Both the position numbers and the translations under genes were made by a program. A DNA stretch of 64,000 nt. Source: Salticus scenicus. Lineage: Eukaryota; Arthropoda; Arachnida; Araneae; Salticidae. Of this stretch, positions 34,871 to 46,023 are shown piece after piece. Positions within the stretch are counted from its first letter, which is position 1; every line of letters begins with the position of its first letter. The notes beneath the pieces are model-generated. The model was not told the origin of the DNA, did not search any database, and saw only the letters and a program-made list of their open reading frames with translations. The stretch is taken from NCBI GenBank assembly GCA_963930645.1, contig OZ005660.1, positions 249,820,731 through 249,884,730 on the forward strand, written 5' to 3'.

Positions 34871-35615
34871 AATCGCTTCTTAGTGGATGCCTACGTCATG
34901 GAAAGAACATTGTCACAAAATTTCATGCTTCTAGGTCCAGGGGTTTGGTCTGGGCGTTGATAGATCACCCCCTCACTCAGTAAGTCTTCTTTTATATATA
35001 TAGATATGCAGGGTTGCCACCACCTGTATATTTTCCACCACTATTTTTATGTAGAAATGTATGCTTTTTATTGCTTAAACATATTGCAAAAAATACTGCT
35101 TATGAATAATGGCAAAAAAAAAAAAAAAAAAGTATGCTCTTCGGCAATTCTGAATTGTCACGAATTTTTAATAAAATATACTAAGAAGATTGACTATAAA
35201 ACGCTGGTAGTAAATTATCAGTAATCCAGCTTATAGCTAACTAAACCATATTAAATCAAATAAACAGTTCTCGCTGACTCTACCTAAATATGTTTTTGTT
35301 TGTTTCACAATTTATAAACACTTAAATACAAAGTTCAAGTATAATTTTGAATTGATATCTTTTTTCCCTATTCGCTGAAGTTCACACACAGAAAGAATGT
35401 GTTCTCAAATTAAAAAATCTTATGATGAAATATCATAAAATTTGACTTAATGTGAAGTGAAAACCAAAGACGAGGGGTTTTGATGAGTAAGAAATCAAAC
35501 TGGCAAATTTTTATTTTGAGCAAAATTAATTTTCGTTGATAGCCTACTTTTTTTTAACCGGTAAAACATATCAGCAAAAACAAATAGCTTTTATCATTTC
35601 AATGAAATACATGTA

Positions 35616-35660
35616 CAGTCGGTAACAAAAGTGTCCGAACACTAGCGAAAATTCCTATAT
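35616..35660. mobile_element. Truncated mariner MITE end
   Basis: TACAGTCGGTAACAAAAGTG then TCCGAACACTAGCGAAAATT, matching the left end of the MITE at 9633. No right end; sequence changes after ~40 bp into AT-rich DNA ahead of the next element. Confidence 0.75.
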
Positions 35661-35691
35661 AAAACTAGTAAATATAAAGCATGTTGTATAA

Positions 35692-37422
35692 AGTATGTTG
35701 TGGCCACCACATGACTTTCTTCTATATTTTCCTATAGAAATTCACTCAGTAAAAATAACTTATTAAAATTATTATTTAAAAAAATTATCTTCCACGATAA
35801 TGCAGACTATTTTCATATTAGAGAAGTAGTATAACACTAAATATAAAAAAAAGTCCATTTAAAAGTCCTCAATATTAAAAAAAAAAAAATTACGATTTCT
35901 TTTTCTAAGTTTTTTTCTTTTTTGTTAAAAGTAAAAAAAAACGATAACTTTGTTTTAAATTATCACGGATTTATAGTTCAACCATTTGTTTTAAAGGTAT
36001 TGACGAGACCTTTTGAAAGATGCCCATCTTGAAAATTTACTCCCCCCCAGGGGTGGGGTGGCGAGGCTCCTACACATACAAAAAAAATTTCCCAGTTGAA
36101 TATCTCTATTATAAATAATTCTTGTAAATTTCATAATGATTATTAAAAAATAATTCTCTTTATGCACATTTATACAAAATTTTGTCCTACATCACCATGT
36201 TAAAAATTTAGAAAAAGCAGGATGGCAACACAACCTGTAAGACAACTTTTCACCAAAAGTTGATAGGCACTAATTTATGTCAAGGTGCATTTACATACCA
36301 ATTTGTATGAAATTCTGTGCAGTCCTGAGATACAGTTCCCACAAAATTTTGTCACACACACAGACATTTTCTAAAAAGGGTCAAATCGTGTTAGTTGCAA
36401 ATCATATATCCCTGCTACCCAAATTATAATAAACATTCACGTCGAACAAAAGCAATAAATAAAGATATATGGTATATACTTTTTTTTTCAGAATATAAGC
36501 ATTAAACAACGAACTACTAGCACTGAAAATGAAGCATATTTTTGCAATCTTGAAGTTCACAACTCACATAAATGTTCAAACATTATTATTAAACATTTTT
36601 TTTTTTTTTTTAACTCCATACAATAAGTAATTACATTTTATTTTATTTTTTTCTAAATTCAATCGAAGAAAGTATTGGATTAGTAAAAATTTTCGACGGT
36701 TTTACAAATTTTGAGAGGTCTAGACTACATGTCAGGTTTCATTGCGTATAATCCAACAAAGCCTGATATGTGAGAAGACTAATATGCGATATTATGCTGA
36801 TTGAAATTGAATGCCTATCAACCAACAGGTAGCACTGCTACACAGAAATTTCCACAGTTTAAGGAAAGTCTACATCTCAAAAACTACTGCATAGAATTGC
36901 ATATAAATTTGTATGTAGGTGCCCTTTAGTATATATTAGTGCCTGTCAACTTTTGGTGTGAACTGCTCAACAGGTGGCGCTGTTACTCAGCGATTTCCCC
37001 AATTACAAGGAAAGCTATATCTCAGGTTCTATTGTGTATCATCAAACAAAACTTAATATGTGAGAAGGCGATTATGAGACATTATGCTGACTCAGTTTGA
37101 ATGCTTGTCGGCCAATAGGTGGCGCTGCTATACTGCAAATTTCATCGATAACAGAATGGCTATATCTTAACTTCTATGCCATATAACTGTACAAACCATG
37201 ATATGCGAGATAACCATTATAAAAACGCATTGTTCTAGTTATTTACAGACGATAAAACTGTCTCTCTTTGGATATTTAGTGTTAGATTTCCCTAAGATGA
37301 AAATTATTTGCATAAGCATTCATCACGTTAAACTTTTTAATAATAGTTTTAATAAATTATTCGCACTTAGTGAATTTGACAGAAAAATATAGAAGAATGT
37401 CTTGTGGTGGCCACATCATACT
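35692..37422. mobile_element. TIR element ~1.73 kb, AGTATG...CATACT ends
   Basis: Left AGTATGTTGTGGCCACCACA and right TGTGGTGGCCACATCATACT are inverted repeats that extend to CTTCTATATTTT (about 38 bp). No transposase. No convincing target duplication. The left half matches a dispersed copy at 59190-59840. The right half is a tandem array. A 34-T run follows the right end. Confidence 0.6.
36720..37215. repeat. Tandem repeat, ~140-bp units with GGTGGCGCTG motif
   Basis: About 3.4 units (starts near 36722, 36870, 37013, 37148). Each has a phrase like CTATATCTCAGGTTCTATTG, a TTAATATGTGAGAAG block, and CAA(C/T)AGGTGGCGCTG. The units are diverged in length. Confidence 0.55.

Positions 37423-37424
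<2 letters not shown>

Positions 37425-37458
<34 letters not shown>
37425..37458. repeat. T34 homopolymer
   Basis: Uninterrupted run of 34 T directly after the right TIR of the element at 35692-37422. One of the longest of about 25 A/T homopolymers in the window. Confidence 0.95.
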
Positions 37459-37465
<7 letters not shown>

Positions 37466-37559
37466 CAACCGTGTGACAATGAAAATGTACTTTATTTTAT
37501 ATCATGTTATATCATTTTACCTTGTTTTGCATGACTTTTAGATGAATAAGTAATGTTGA

Positions 37560-37700
37560 TTTATGTTTCGGGTCGAAAAAACTCTCTGTTGCAGGTTCGG
37601 GTTGATGAAAATTTTTTGTTGGGTTTTGAGTTGATGAAATTTTTTTTTTCGGGTCGGGTTGATTTAAAATTCATCTGTTGGGTTACCCGACCCGAGCAGG
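37560..37700. repeat. Short GGGTCGGGTTGATGAAA repeats
   Basis: Variants of GGGT(C/T)GGGTTGATGAAATTTT recur about every 45 bp at 37568-37670 and the block ends in GGGTTACCCGACCC. This looks like a decayed DNA-transposon end. Confidence 0.4.
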
Positions 37701-37863
37701 ACTCTAGCGCCAACTAAACTGATCTAATATTCTACCTGAGATTCAATCTAAAATAACTTCAGCATTGCTTCATACTATGTTTTATAATACGACTTGCGCA
37801 ATTTATTTTTTAATCTTGTTTCTAACAACCACATGACTTCCACCTTCCAGTATCGACTATTAT

Positions 37864-39820
37864 CAGGGGCGGTCCAAGGGGTGTGCGGTCGCACGGGGCT
37901 CTCGCTCGATGCACAAATGAAAGGGCGCTAAAAGGACGAAAATTTTCTCGGGACTTTTTCATTTACAATTTTTACTTTTTTATTTACAATTCCACTGCAA
38001 AGAGAAGATGAAACCGAAACACCCACTATCCACCTCCCACCCCCAATTCCTTATATTCCTGTCTTCGAAACACTCATGGATTTTCTCTTTGACAGTTTTA
38101 TGATTTCTTCCGAGTATCTCACACTCAACTATCATCAATTGCAGGGGTGCAGACTAGGACTAGCATAATTTTTCTGTGTCTTTCATTGTCGTGCTGAATC
38201 TTCATAGAAAAGAGAGCATTTTCAAAGTGCTCTCCATCAATTACACGCCCCTGTTTTCGAGTTGGCGTATACGGCTTGCCAGGATAATACGTAAGCAGCA
38301 AGTTTGGAAATAATGACTGCTAAGGGGGGTGAAGGCTGTCTAGTTTAATAGAAAATGTTGAAAATATCTGAATTTAGGATTGGAAATTTCATATCACCCG
38401 ATTTTTTAACAACTTTAACCTTCTTATTTGTATACATAAGTTTTTGGTTGGTAGTACATTATTTCATAAAGAATAAAAAGAAAAAAAGAAATTTTTTTTT
38501 CACTTTTCTATAAAGTCACAAGTACTTTAAGAAAAAATATCTCAAGATGGCAGCTTTCAGCTGATTTATGCTGTTTTTACAAATAAAACTCGAAACTTTA
38601 AAATGCATTTCTTAAATAATTTTACTAGGTAAACACTAGAGATTGAAAAGCTGTCTTATCATATTCTATAAAAATAAATATATATTTTTGAAGTGAAAAC
38701 TTCTTTAGGCACGTTGAACACTTTTGGTAAACAAAAATCATGAAACTCGCGTCATCGTCAGCTAAGGCTTTCCATGAGAAGAAACATATTTTTTACCAAT
38801 TTATATTATCAAAAGTGGAATTCGAGATTTCAGGTGATTTACAAGTTTTGAGGTCTCCTGAATCAGTTTTCTTTTGTATCTCAGCCACTAATTAAAATAA
38901 TTTCATACGTAATACATCATTAGAAAGCTTTGTTGATTTGGAATCGAACAGTAGATTACAGAAATTTATACCACCAGATGGCGCTGTAATATTTTAAAAT
39001 TTAAATATTTAAAATTATAATTATGATTAAATTATTTTTAATACATCATTCGAAAGATATTTTAAAGTTATTTTATATTATCGAAAGTGGAATTCGATTT
39101 CACCTGATTTACACGTTTTGAGGTGTCCTGAATTGGTTTTCTTTTGTATCTCAGCTACTAATTAAAATGATTTCATAAGTAATACATCATTAGAAAGCTT
39201 TGTTGATTTGGAATCGAACAGTAGATTACATAAATTTAATGCCGCCAGATGGCGCTGTAATATTTTAAAATTTCAATATTTCAAATTCTAATTATGATTA
39301 AATTATTTTTAATACATCATTTGAAATATATTTTAAAGTTCTTTTATATTATCGAAGGTGGAATTCGAGATTTCACCTGATTTACACGTTTTGAGGTCTC
39401 CTGAATCGGTTTTCTTTTGTATCTCAACTACTAATTAAAATAATTTCATAAGTAATCAATATTTTTACTTAATATAAGGCTTAGTTCATTTAATATGGGT
39501 AGCTACAAATATTGTGCCGAATCATATAATACAGATCATAAACACTTCTTTACTAACCAAAAATAATAATCTAATAGCTTGATGATACAATTCATAAGTT
39601 ACTTAGTTTTCACTTCTATCAGCAGTCCCCAAAGACTGCTTTTAGTTTTTTTTTTTTTTTTTTTTTTCCCCTATGAATACACGAGATTTTTGAGAAGAAA
39701 GTATAATATATCTGCATAATTTATGACCACTAAATTGCAGCCACCTTTTTTCGAGATTGGGGGGGGGGGGGCTGATATGGATACTTGCACAGGTGTCAAA
39801 ATTCCGTCGGACCACCCCTG
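37864..39820. mobile_element. Non-autonomous hAT element, ~1.96 kb, exact 8-bp target duplication
   Basis: Ends CAGGGGCGGTCCAAGG and GTCGGACCACCCCTG are imperfect inverted repeats of hAT type. ACTATTAT is duplicated at 37856-37863 and 39821-39828. No transposase frame. The interior has a 271-bp tandem repeat, poly-T (39646-39667) and poly-G (39760-39771). Confidence 0.85.
38801..39457. repeat. Tandem repeat, 271-bp period, 2.4 units
   Basis: TTATATTATCxAAxGTGGAATTCGA starts near 38801, 39073 and 39344. Each unit includes CCTGATTTACACGTTTTGAG, TTGGAATCGAACAGTAGATT and CCAGATGGCGCTGTAATATT (the third unit stops before the last two). Units are highly similar. It lies inside the hAT element. Confidence 0.9.
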
Positions 39821-39828
39821 ACTATTAT

Positions 39829-40614
39829 AAAATATTTTGGAAGTAATATGGTCAGAAGACATAAATGACACCACCAAGGCTATAAAATTAATGCAGAACT
39901 CATAGCAGCTAATCATTTAAAATATTTCTCTACCTATTAAATAATTGGTTTAATAAGAAGAAAATTCTGTTTCATTTACTTGTGGTATGAATTCTGTACC
40001 AATTTTCCAGCCTTGTAATCAATCACTTGCCTAACAATTTTTCTGTGATAGAAAAATAATACGTATGTCTTAAGGCATACAAAAGATAATTTATGCAGCA
40101 AGTTTAAAGAAAATTAGAAGAGCAAATTTTTTGGGAACAATAATTTCTGATATCTAAAACTGACCAATCTTATGCTACCTATAAATTTTTCTGTGGTAAC
40201 CAAGTAATGCAGGCAAAACAAGGTTCACATTAGAGAGTGGGATTGCGAGAATCCCATTATCAAGGGCGTAGCGAGCAGTGGGGGCAAGGGGGGCAGGCTG
40301 CCCCTCCAATGTTGAAGATAGATAATCTAGTCGGCCTAGAGGCAGATGTACAGATTGAAGTTTTTTTTTTTTTTTTTTTTTTTTTTTCAGTCTGCTTTTA
40401 TTTCTAAGGAAATTTTTCAAGCGGGAAGCATATCGATAAAAAAGTATTTGACCGTCAGATGAATCTCTTTTACAATATAGCTCTAACATTCACGACGAAC
40501 CTTCCTGTCAACTTTTCAACAGATAATCCGATTAATCGTCTTCTAATTAGCTTTTATTTCAAGTTCATTTTTTTAAACTTCGTACAAGTCAAATTTTCTA
40601 GTCTATTCCAGGTT
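39829..40614. other. AT-rich stretch with a hAT-like end at 40261
   Basis: CAAGGGCGTAGCGAGCAGTG at 40261, followed by G-rich GGGGGGCAGGCTGCCCC, resembles the start of a common hAT family, but no matching opposite end was found. Poly-T at 40361-40387. Confidence 0.35.
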
Positions 40615-40872
40615 AGAAACTCAATGAAATTTGTTTTGCTTTTGGCTTCGAAGTTCAATAAAAGTACTCCAGTCGTCCTGTTGGCAGATAACTCGACGAA
40701 ATTCAATAAAGTATTTTAGTCGGCCTGTTATTCACAGATGACCCGATTAAAGTGTTTTTACTGTCAGCTTCGAAGTTCAATAAAAATATTTCAGTCGGCC
40801 TATTGACAGATAATTCGATTAAATTGGTTTGCTTTCGACTTCGAAGTTCAATAAAATTATTTTAGTTGGCCA
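40615..40872. repeat. Short tandem repeat with CTTCGAAGTTCAATAAA
   Basis: The phrase occurs near 40646, 40768 and 40839, alternating with GTCGGCCTGTT / GTCGGCCTATT and AGATAA(C/T)TCGA blocks. Unit length is irregular (71-122 bp). Confidence 0.5.
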
Positions 40873-41788
40873 AAAATAAATAAATACAACATTTATTTTA
40901 TCATATCCATAATTACGGATGTAAATTAACTTTAAATTAAAAAATAAATAAACCTAGGTTACAAATTAAATAATAATCCATTAGTGCATCACTGTCGCCA
41001 ATAAAGTTTTGCTTGGCTAGATTTGCGCCAGCAAAATGGAAAAGCACACACACAAAAAAACAACAAAAAAAACTGGGTAGTAGATGTTTAATATATTAAT
41101 TTAAATAAACTTTATCTTTTATCTTGCACTTCTTCCTAAAAAAAAAGTAAAAATAGATAAAAGTTTCCGATTCTGTACAAACTTGATATGAAAAACTAAG
41201 ACATACTGCACTTAGTTTTACTTTAATAATGCATGCACTTGTTACTCAGATAAGTTATGCTTACTATTATAACAATGATACACTTATTCCAATTATGCCA
41301 TTCACTAAGACAAAAAACAAATATATATATATATATATATTTAAAAAAAAATCGCCAACGTCTATGAACGTATTTTGTCTCCAATATTTAATTTTATAAC
41401 ATCTATGCTGTACTAAACTAAATACTCAGGTAATTTCTAGAGCCACAGCATAATCAAGGTTTAGGGTATTAAATTTAAGATAAACATACACAAATATAAG
41501 AAAATAAACGAAGCTTCCCGTGACAAAAATAGATAGTATTTTGAACCATGTATTTGAGAAGTTTTAAAGTACCATATTATCAAGAATAAATTATCAAAAC
41601 GAAATCTTAAATATATTTGTGTTATTTTTTGTTTGTTTATTTTTAACATCAGACTTGGATTAGATTACTTCTAACGATAGACTAACTTGTGGTTGGAGAT
41701 GTCTTTTTGAGAATAGAATAGACTAGGATAAATTACATTATCTTACTGACGATGTTTATGTTTACATTTTACACATCGCAGCGCGATA
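40873..41788. other. AT-rich stretch, no gene
   Basis: GCATCACTGTCGCCAATAAA (40986) and CGCCAGCAAAATGG (41026) resemble blocks near 60912-61050 and may be a decayed repeat. A TA run is at 41323-41341. Confidence 0.35.
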
Positions 41789-41789
41789 G

Positions 41790-41997
41790 GGATTCGTTGA
41801 TCAAAATCCAAGACGCATGCGTGAAATGACGAAATTTGCGTCAGTTCTACGTAATTTGAAGAACCAATCAAAGAAAAAAAGTTCCCCTGTTACTGTTCTA
41901 AGTTTAATCGCCTGTAGTTTGTTTTGATGCTATTGTTTGCATTACATATTTAACAGAGTTTTCACTAGTCTACAAATAGTTACTTAAGTTTTTAATG
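41790..41997 (+). promoter_or_regulatory. Promoter and non-coding first exon of a transposase-like gene
   Basis: Contains GCATGCG (NRF1-like, 41815) and CCAAT (41866), then ends at a strong splice donor ATG|GTAAGT (exon end 41997). The matching acceptor TTGTTTCAG|GA is at 42357-42360, giving a 362-bp intron in the 5'UTR of the frame at 42368. An inverted relative of this block lies at 31560-31690. Confidence 0.5.
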
Positions 41998-42367
41998 GTA
42001 AGTTTACATAAATATTTTTGTTTTGGTGTTAATTTTAGTGAAATCTTATAACCTACATAACTTCAATGATCCCAATAATATTTTTAATAGAATTTAGTAA
42101 CAAATGTTGTTCAATCTAACCTCAAACAATACTTTTTCATCTTTGCCATTTCACAGGATGCATTTCCATTTAGTTTTATATATTATATATAAAAATCTAA
42201 AGTTGTTACACAAACGGGGTAACCAAAGCCTGTGGCTTTTGTTACTCCATACCACATTATACGATATAAAATGAAAAGAAAAAAAAAAAAAAAGTACTGG
42301 TTATTAACAAATTACAGTAATTATTAAATAAATGATTTTTATGCTTTCCCTTGTTTCAGGACACAAT

Positions 42368-42717
42368 ATGCCTCGAAAGTATCAAAGGCCTGTTGGTACC
42401 CGAAAATACAAAGATCACTCAGTACAAATACAGGATCTTACACCAAATGTATACGTTATTGTAGAACTTATACTTAATGAAAATAGAAAAAAGAAGTGAA
42501 AAAACAATTCTATGCTATTGTTCAAGAAACTAAACCCGAGGAAGAAACAGCAAATGTAATTTTTTTTAAGAAAAGCTCCAAATCACTGGGAAATGATTAT
42601 GTGTTTCCAAATATTGATGGTGAGATGAACATTAAGATCACAGACATTATCGCAATTGTTAAGCCTGTTAAAGTTAATAGAGGATGTCATACTTTCCCTT
42701 TTGCGCTTAATAATTAA
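42368..42717 (+). pseudogene. Internally deleted pogo/Tigger-like protein gene
   Basis: The frame starts MPRKYQRPVGTRKYKDHS, like the N-terminus of pogo/Tigger/jerky-type transposases (MPRxYxRKxGSRxY). After 43 codons a 1-base shift in an A-run at about 42485-42497 leads to a second frame (42496-42717), which includes NVIFFKKSSK, YVFPNIDGE and a C-terminal RGCHTFPFALNN, like the C-terminal domain of the same kind of protein. The helix-turn-helix and DDE parts that should lie between are absent, so most of the gene has been lost. The gene keeps a 5'UTR intron. Non-functional as a transposase; it could still make a short transcript. Confidence 0.5.
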
Positions 42718-42719
42718 AT

Positions 42720-43172
42720 GTTAGATTAAGTTAATATTAGTGCCATTATCGTATAATTTTTTACTGGTACGTCAAATGTAAAATATTATAATTAAATTTA
42801 TTTTGGCATTTTATGTGGATTTTGTTGTCTTTTAGTGAATAATTGAAGTTAAACATCGATTTACAACCACTGGTTTTTGTTACCCCATATCACGGGGCAA
42901 ATAAAACCACCAAGTTTTTATTTTCTTATAATTAACATGCATGTTTCAAAAAATTTTCTTATGTATTATTATAAAGTAGAGCAATAGACCCAAGTTTTTC
43001 ACAAATTAGTTAATCTCTAACTTAAATAGCTTTTGAGTGTTAAGTGTTTGAGTTTGAAAAGTGGTCTAAGTGTCTGGATTATTAGTGACGAAAATACCTA
43101 CTGCGCATGCTCTGTGGATGTCTCCGAACCCACCCAGTGTTGCTTAGAGAGGATCTCTTACGGCGACGTAAT
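42720..43172. other. AT-rich stretch between two elements
   Basis: GGTTTTTGTTACCCCATATC (42872) resembles GGCTTTTGTTACTCCATACC (42234), marking a possible repeated end module. CTGCGCATGCTC (43101) is NRF1-like. No gene is supported. Confidence 0.35.
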
Positions 43173-43793
43173 TAGTCCAGTCAATAGGTATGTAAAAAAA
43201 GGCTTACCTAGCAAAAGGTGGGGTAGAAGATTTTTCTTTTTTAATTTGTACATATTAGCGTCAATATGAAAAAAACGATTTATCCAACATGGTCGACCCC
43301 GGGAGAACTTTTGTCGGCTGAAAAACCTCGAAAATTTACTACTTTTTTTACTTTTTTTGAAATATCTCAGAAATGGCTTAATTTAGCGATATTTTTCTAT
43401 TATAAAGTTTAAAGAGGATTAAATTTCCTACAAATTTCGTCATTACAACTTTTTTGTAGTACTAATAGCGAGCGCGTTACAGCCTCTTGAAAGTCGGCAT
43501 TTTTTCTCAAGCTAATAAAATACAACTCAAAGAAATGGGTCGGTGATTGAACGTTTATTAGAAAACGGAAAAAAAGGAAAGGACATATTCAGCTGTCTGA
43601 CCTTAGGAAATGATATCTGCTTCGTAGCAAAGGAGGTTAAAAAAAGAAAACTGACCCCCCCCCCCCACACACAAAAAGCTCTCTCTTTCCTCCCCCCCCC
43701 CCCCCTCTTCCATCTTGTAGTACGCTGCCTCGACTGAGCATCTACCTACATTATTCAGTTCAGTTCGAATGTGTGAACATACTGTTTCAACCC

Positions 43794-44675
43794 ATGAGCG
43801 TTTTCTATTACAATAACCGGAGTGTTTGTTTTATTTACGAAATCAGTTTGAATAAAGGTGAAATAAAGATTCTCAAGGAGAAAGGTATACAGAAAATCTG
43901 CAAAAGTGCAATGCAAAACGTCAAAATGAAGAACATCGGTGTTTTTTGAAGAACCTACAACAGATAAGAATTCACAATGCCTGTCACAAATGATACACCA
44001 ATAAGCGAATGATTGCAGCATATGTACGGCGTAATACAACTGGTGATGCAGCTGGTCCAAACTGTGCGTCTACATATCTTTCATCAATAACTGAAGGTTT
44101 CAGTTTTAAAGATCAGTGTTTCCTGTATGGAGAAGGGGATACTTGAAGATTTCTTTAAAAAACAGGAACGACTTCTTGAGCATGAAAGAAATTTTATCCA
44201 CCGTGCTATGAAACTGGGTGTGAAAGAAACAATTGTAAATGGTACCGAAAATCGTAGGGATGAGTGTAGAAAAAAAGTATTTGAATGCATCGGAAATGTA
44301 AAAGCTTTAGTTGCTGTAAATGCTTGGTATCACAGGTTTTGTCAGCAAAAACTGCATTGGAGGCCTAAAAGTGAGATGAAACGAGGATACTACCCTGCAA
44401 GTAACACTGATGAGGCAATGGAATCAGTTTACCCCTACCCTGAAAACGACTCGGAGGAGTGCCAGTATTTGATGAATAAAATAGAGAGTGATTTTCGTCC
44501 TGGTATCAGAATGGTTACATCATGCCTTTGCAAGAAATATGGTGAAGATGTTTTAATAGCCGAAACTACCAACAAAAAAGCAGTTGTTTGCTTTCAAATT
44601 GTTGGCTATAAAATACTCAGTGAAGCTAGTACAATAACAAGGACTCTTATCCTCAACAGCAAAATGTCATACTAA
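43794..44675 (+). pseudogene. Broken Cys/His-rich protein gene of unknown family
   Basis: Three reading frames cover one former protein. First piece, from MSVFYY at 43794, holds SVCFIYE and KILKEKGIQKI. Second piece (43952-44146, with one internal stop) holds IHNACHK then YTNKRMIAAYVRRN and FSFKDQCFLYGEGD. Third (44127-44675), shifted by one base, holds ERNFIHRAMK, NAWYHRFCQQKLHW and RMVTSCLCKKYGED. The order of CxxC-like, HxxC, Cx(n)CG and YHxxC pairs resembles a multicopy invertebrate protein family I know only as uncharacterised; this is recall, not a search. It could be a zinc-binding transposon protein or cargo. No DDE or helicase motif was seen. Confidence 0.55.
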
Positions 44676-45387
44676 TTTCATCATTGGACAAGACTAAAGA
44701 AGATGATAAGCTATTCTAAGAGCTTTTGTAATTACTGCAAGAAGGAGAGGAACAATCTGAGGATGACGCACCTTCCTTCTACCTGTGATGACTATTGAAA
44801 TTTAAGAACCCAACCTTTCAAAGCAACCCCGAAGAAATAAACATGTATATTATGCATTAATGCACTTTTCTTTATTTGTTTCAAGGCTAAATGATCTCCC
44901 TATAATTTATATATAAAGTTAAATTTCTACAATTTACTTTTGTAATGTAATTATTTGCTAATGTTCTTCAAACAAGTTTGCCTATTTATGAAGTTCATTT
45001 AAAATTAAGATTGTATATTGCTATTATCCTCAATATTAATATAGCAGTAATTAATGTTTTTTACAACATTATATATTATATCTAAATATCATTAATGTTT
45101 TATAATTTAATAAATAGTAAAATTAAAATATTTATGTATCAATGCATTGAGTTTTGCTTATTAGCACCCTAATATTTATTCATTTACAGTTATGTACAAA
45201 TGTTTTCTATTTTCTATTTTTCCTTCGTATGTGTTAGTGTGTATTATGTATTGCAGTAGTAAAATACTGTACATCGGCAGTTATTGGAGTCTGATAATGA
45301 CTACTGTTGTTAGGCCAGAATTGTCAGTGCGTGGCCGGGGGGGGGGGGGGGGCGTATAGTTATTAAAAAGGGAAAAATTAAAAGGGT
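44676..45387. other. Interior of the long-TIR element, 3' of its gene
   Basis: AT-rich; a 17-G run at about 45337-45353. No second gene recognised. Confidence 0.4.
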
Positions 45388-45590
45388 GATCGCCAATTTA
45401 CCTGGCTAACATATTTAATTCTTTTCAAAAATCACGATTATTTTAACAAGGTATATGTTAAGAGAACAATAAAGAAAATAAAACAGTATTTCTTACAATA
45501 TATATTGTAAAAATATACATCTGGCATGTGTATTTCCGTATTACGTTTTTGATCACCAAATCCAAAAATCCCAAGGACGACAGATATCAG
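45388..45590. mobile_element. Family A fragment
   Basis: GATCGCCAATTTACCTGGCT, ATACATCTGGCATGTGTATT and TATTACGTTTTTGATCACCA match the centre of family-A copies at 6972-7869 and 11180-11931. Ends missing; inserted in the long-TIR element. Confidence 0.65.
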
Positions 45591-46023
45591 AGCTATATCA
45601 TTAAAAGTTGTTAAGCTTTCTGTAAATAAAGCTTCTAATTCTAATAATTACTGTACATTATTTATAAGGAGTAATGCGCTTTTTTTACGAAGTTGAGAAA
45701 ACTGTTTATTTTCAAGAAGCTGTTACGCGCTTGCTATTAGTTCTACAAAAAAGTTGTAATGAAGAAAATTGTAGGAAATTTAATCCCCTTTAAACATTAC
45801 AATAGAAGAATATCGCTAAATTCAGCCATTTCTGAGATATTTCGGAAAAAGCCAAAAAACTAGTAAATTTTCGAGGTTTTTCAGCCGACAAAAATTCTCC
45901 CGGGGACGACCATGTTGGATAACTCGTATTTTGCATATTAGTACTAATACGTACAAATTAAAAAAACAAAATCTTCTACCCCACCTTTTGCAAGGTACAT
46001 TGTATTTATTGACTGGACTAAAT

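Larger units (their letters stand above)
33192..35004 (-). mobile_element. Non-autonomous Helitron on minus strand, ~1.8 kb
   Basis: Read on the minus strand, it starts TCTATATATATAAAAGAAGA (35004 downward) and ends with CCAGCGAAGCGGGCGTTGCC, a short GCGGGC/GCCTGC stem, and CTAG at 33192. The flanks are A and T, as expected for Helitron insertion between A and T. 5' and 3' ends match the Helitron at 11932-13674 in type. No Rep/helicase. The interior is a C-rich tandem array. Confidence 0.7.
43173..46020. mobile_element. DNA transposon-like element, 2.85 kb, ~320-bp TIRs, encodes a Cys/His protein
   Basis: Left arm 43173-43493 and right arm 45702-46020 are long inverted repeats, starting TAGTCCAGTCAATA. 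They share AAAAGGTGGGGTAGAAGATT, AACCTCGAAAATTTACTA, and TACTAATAGCGAGCGCGTTA-type blocks. AAT flanks both sides (43170-43172, 46021-46023), a possible 3-bp target duplication. Between the arms lies one broken gene (43794-44675) and an insertion related to family A (45388-45585). Superfamily unknown. Confidence 0.7.

Noticed and set aside
42493..42503. Programmed frameshift instead of a mutation in the pogo-like gene
   Set aside because: The A-rich stretch could be slippery, but the central transposase domains are missing, so a simple indel in a dead gene is more likely.
43033..43269. 78-codon plus-strand frame before the long-TIR element
   Set aside because: The frame runs across the TIR boundary at 43173 into transposon sequence and has no recognised domain, so no coding exon is claimed.
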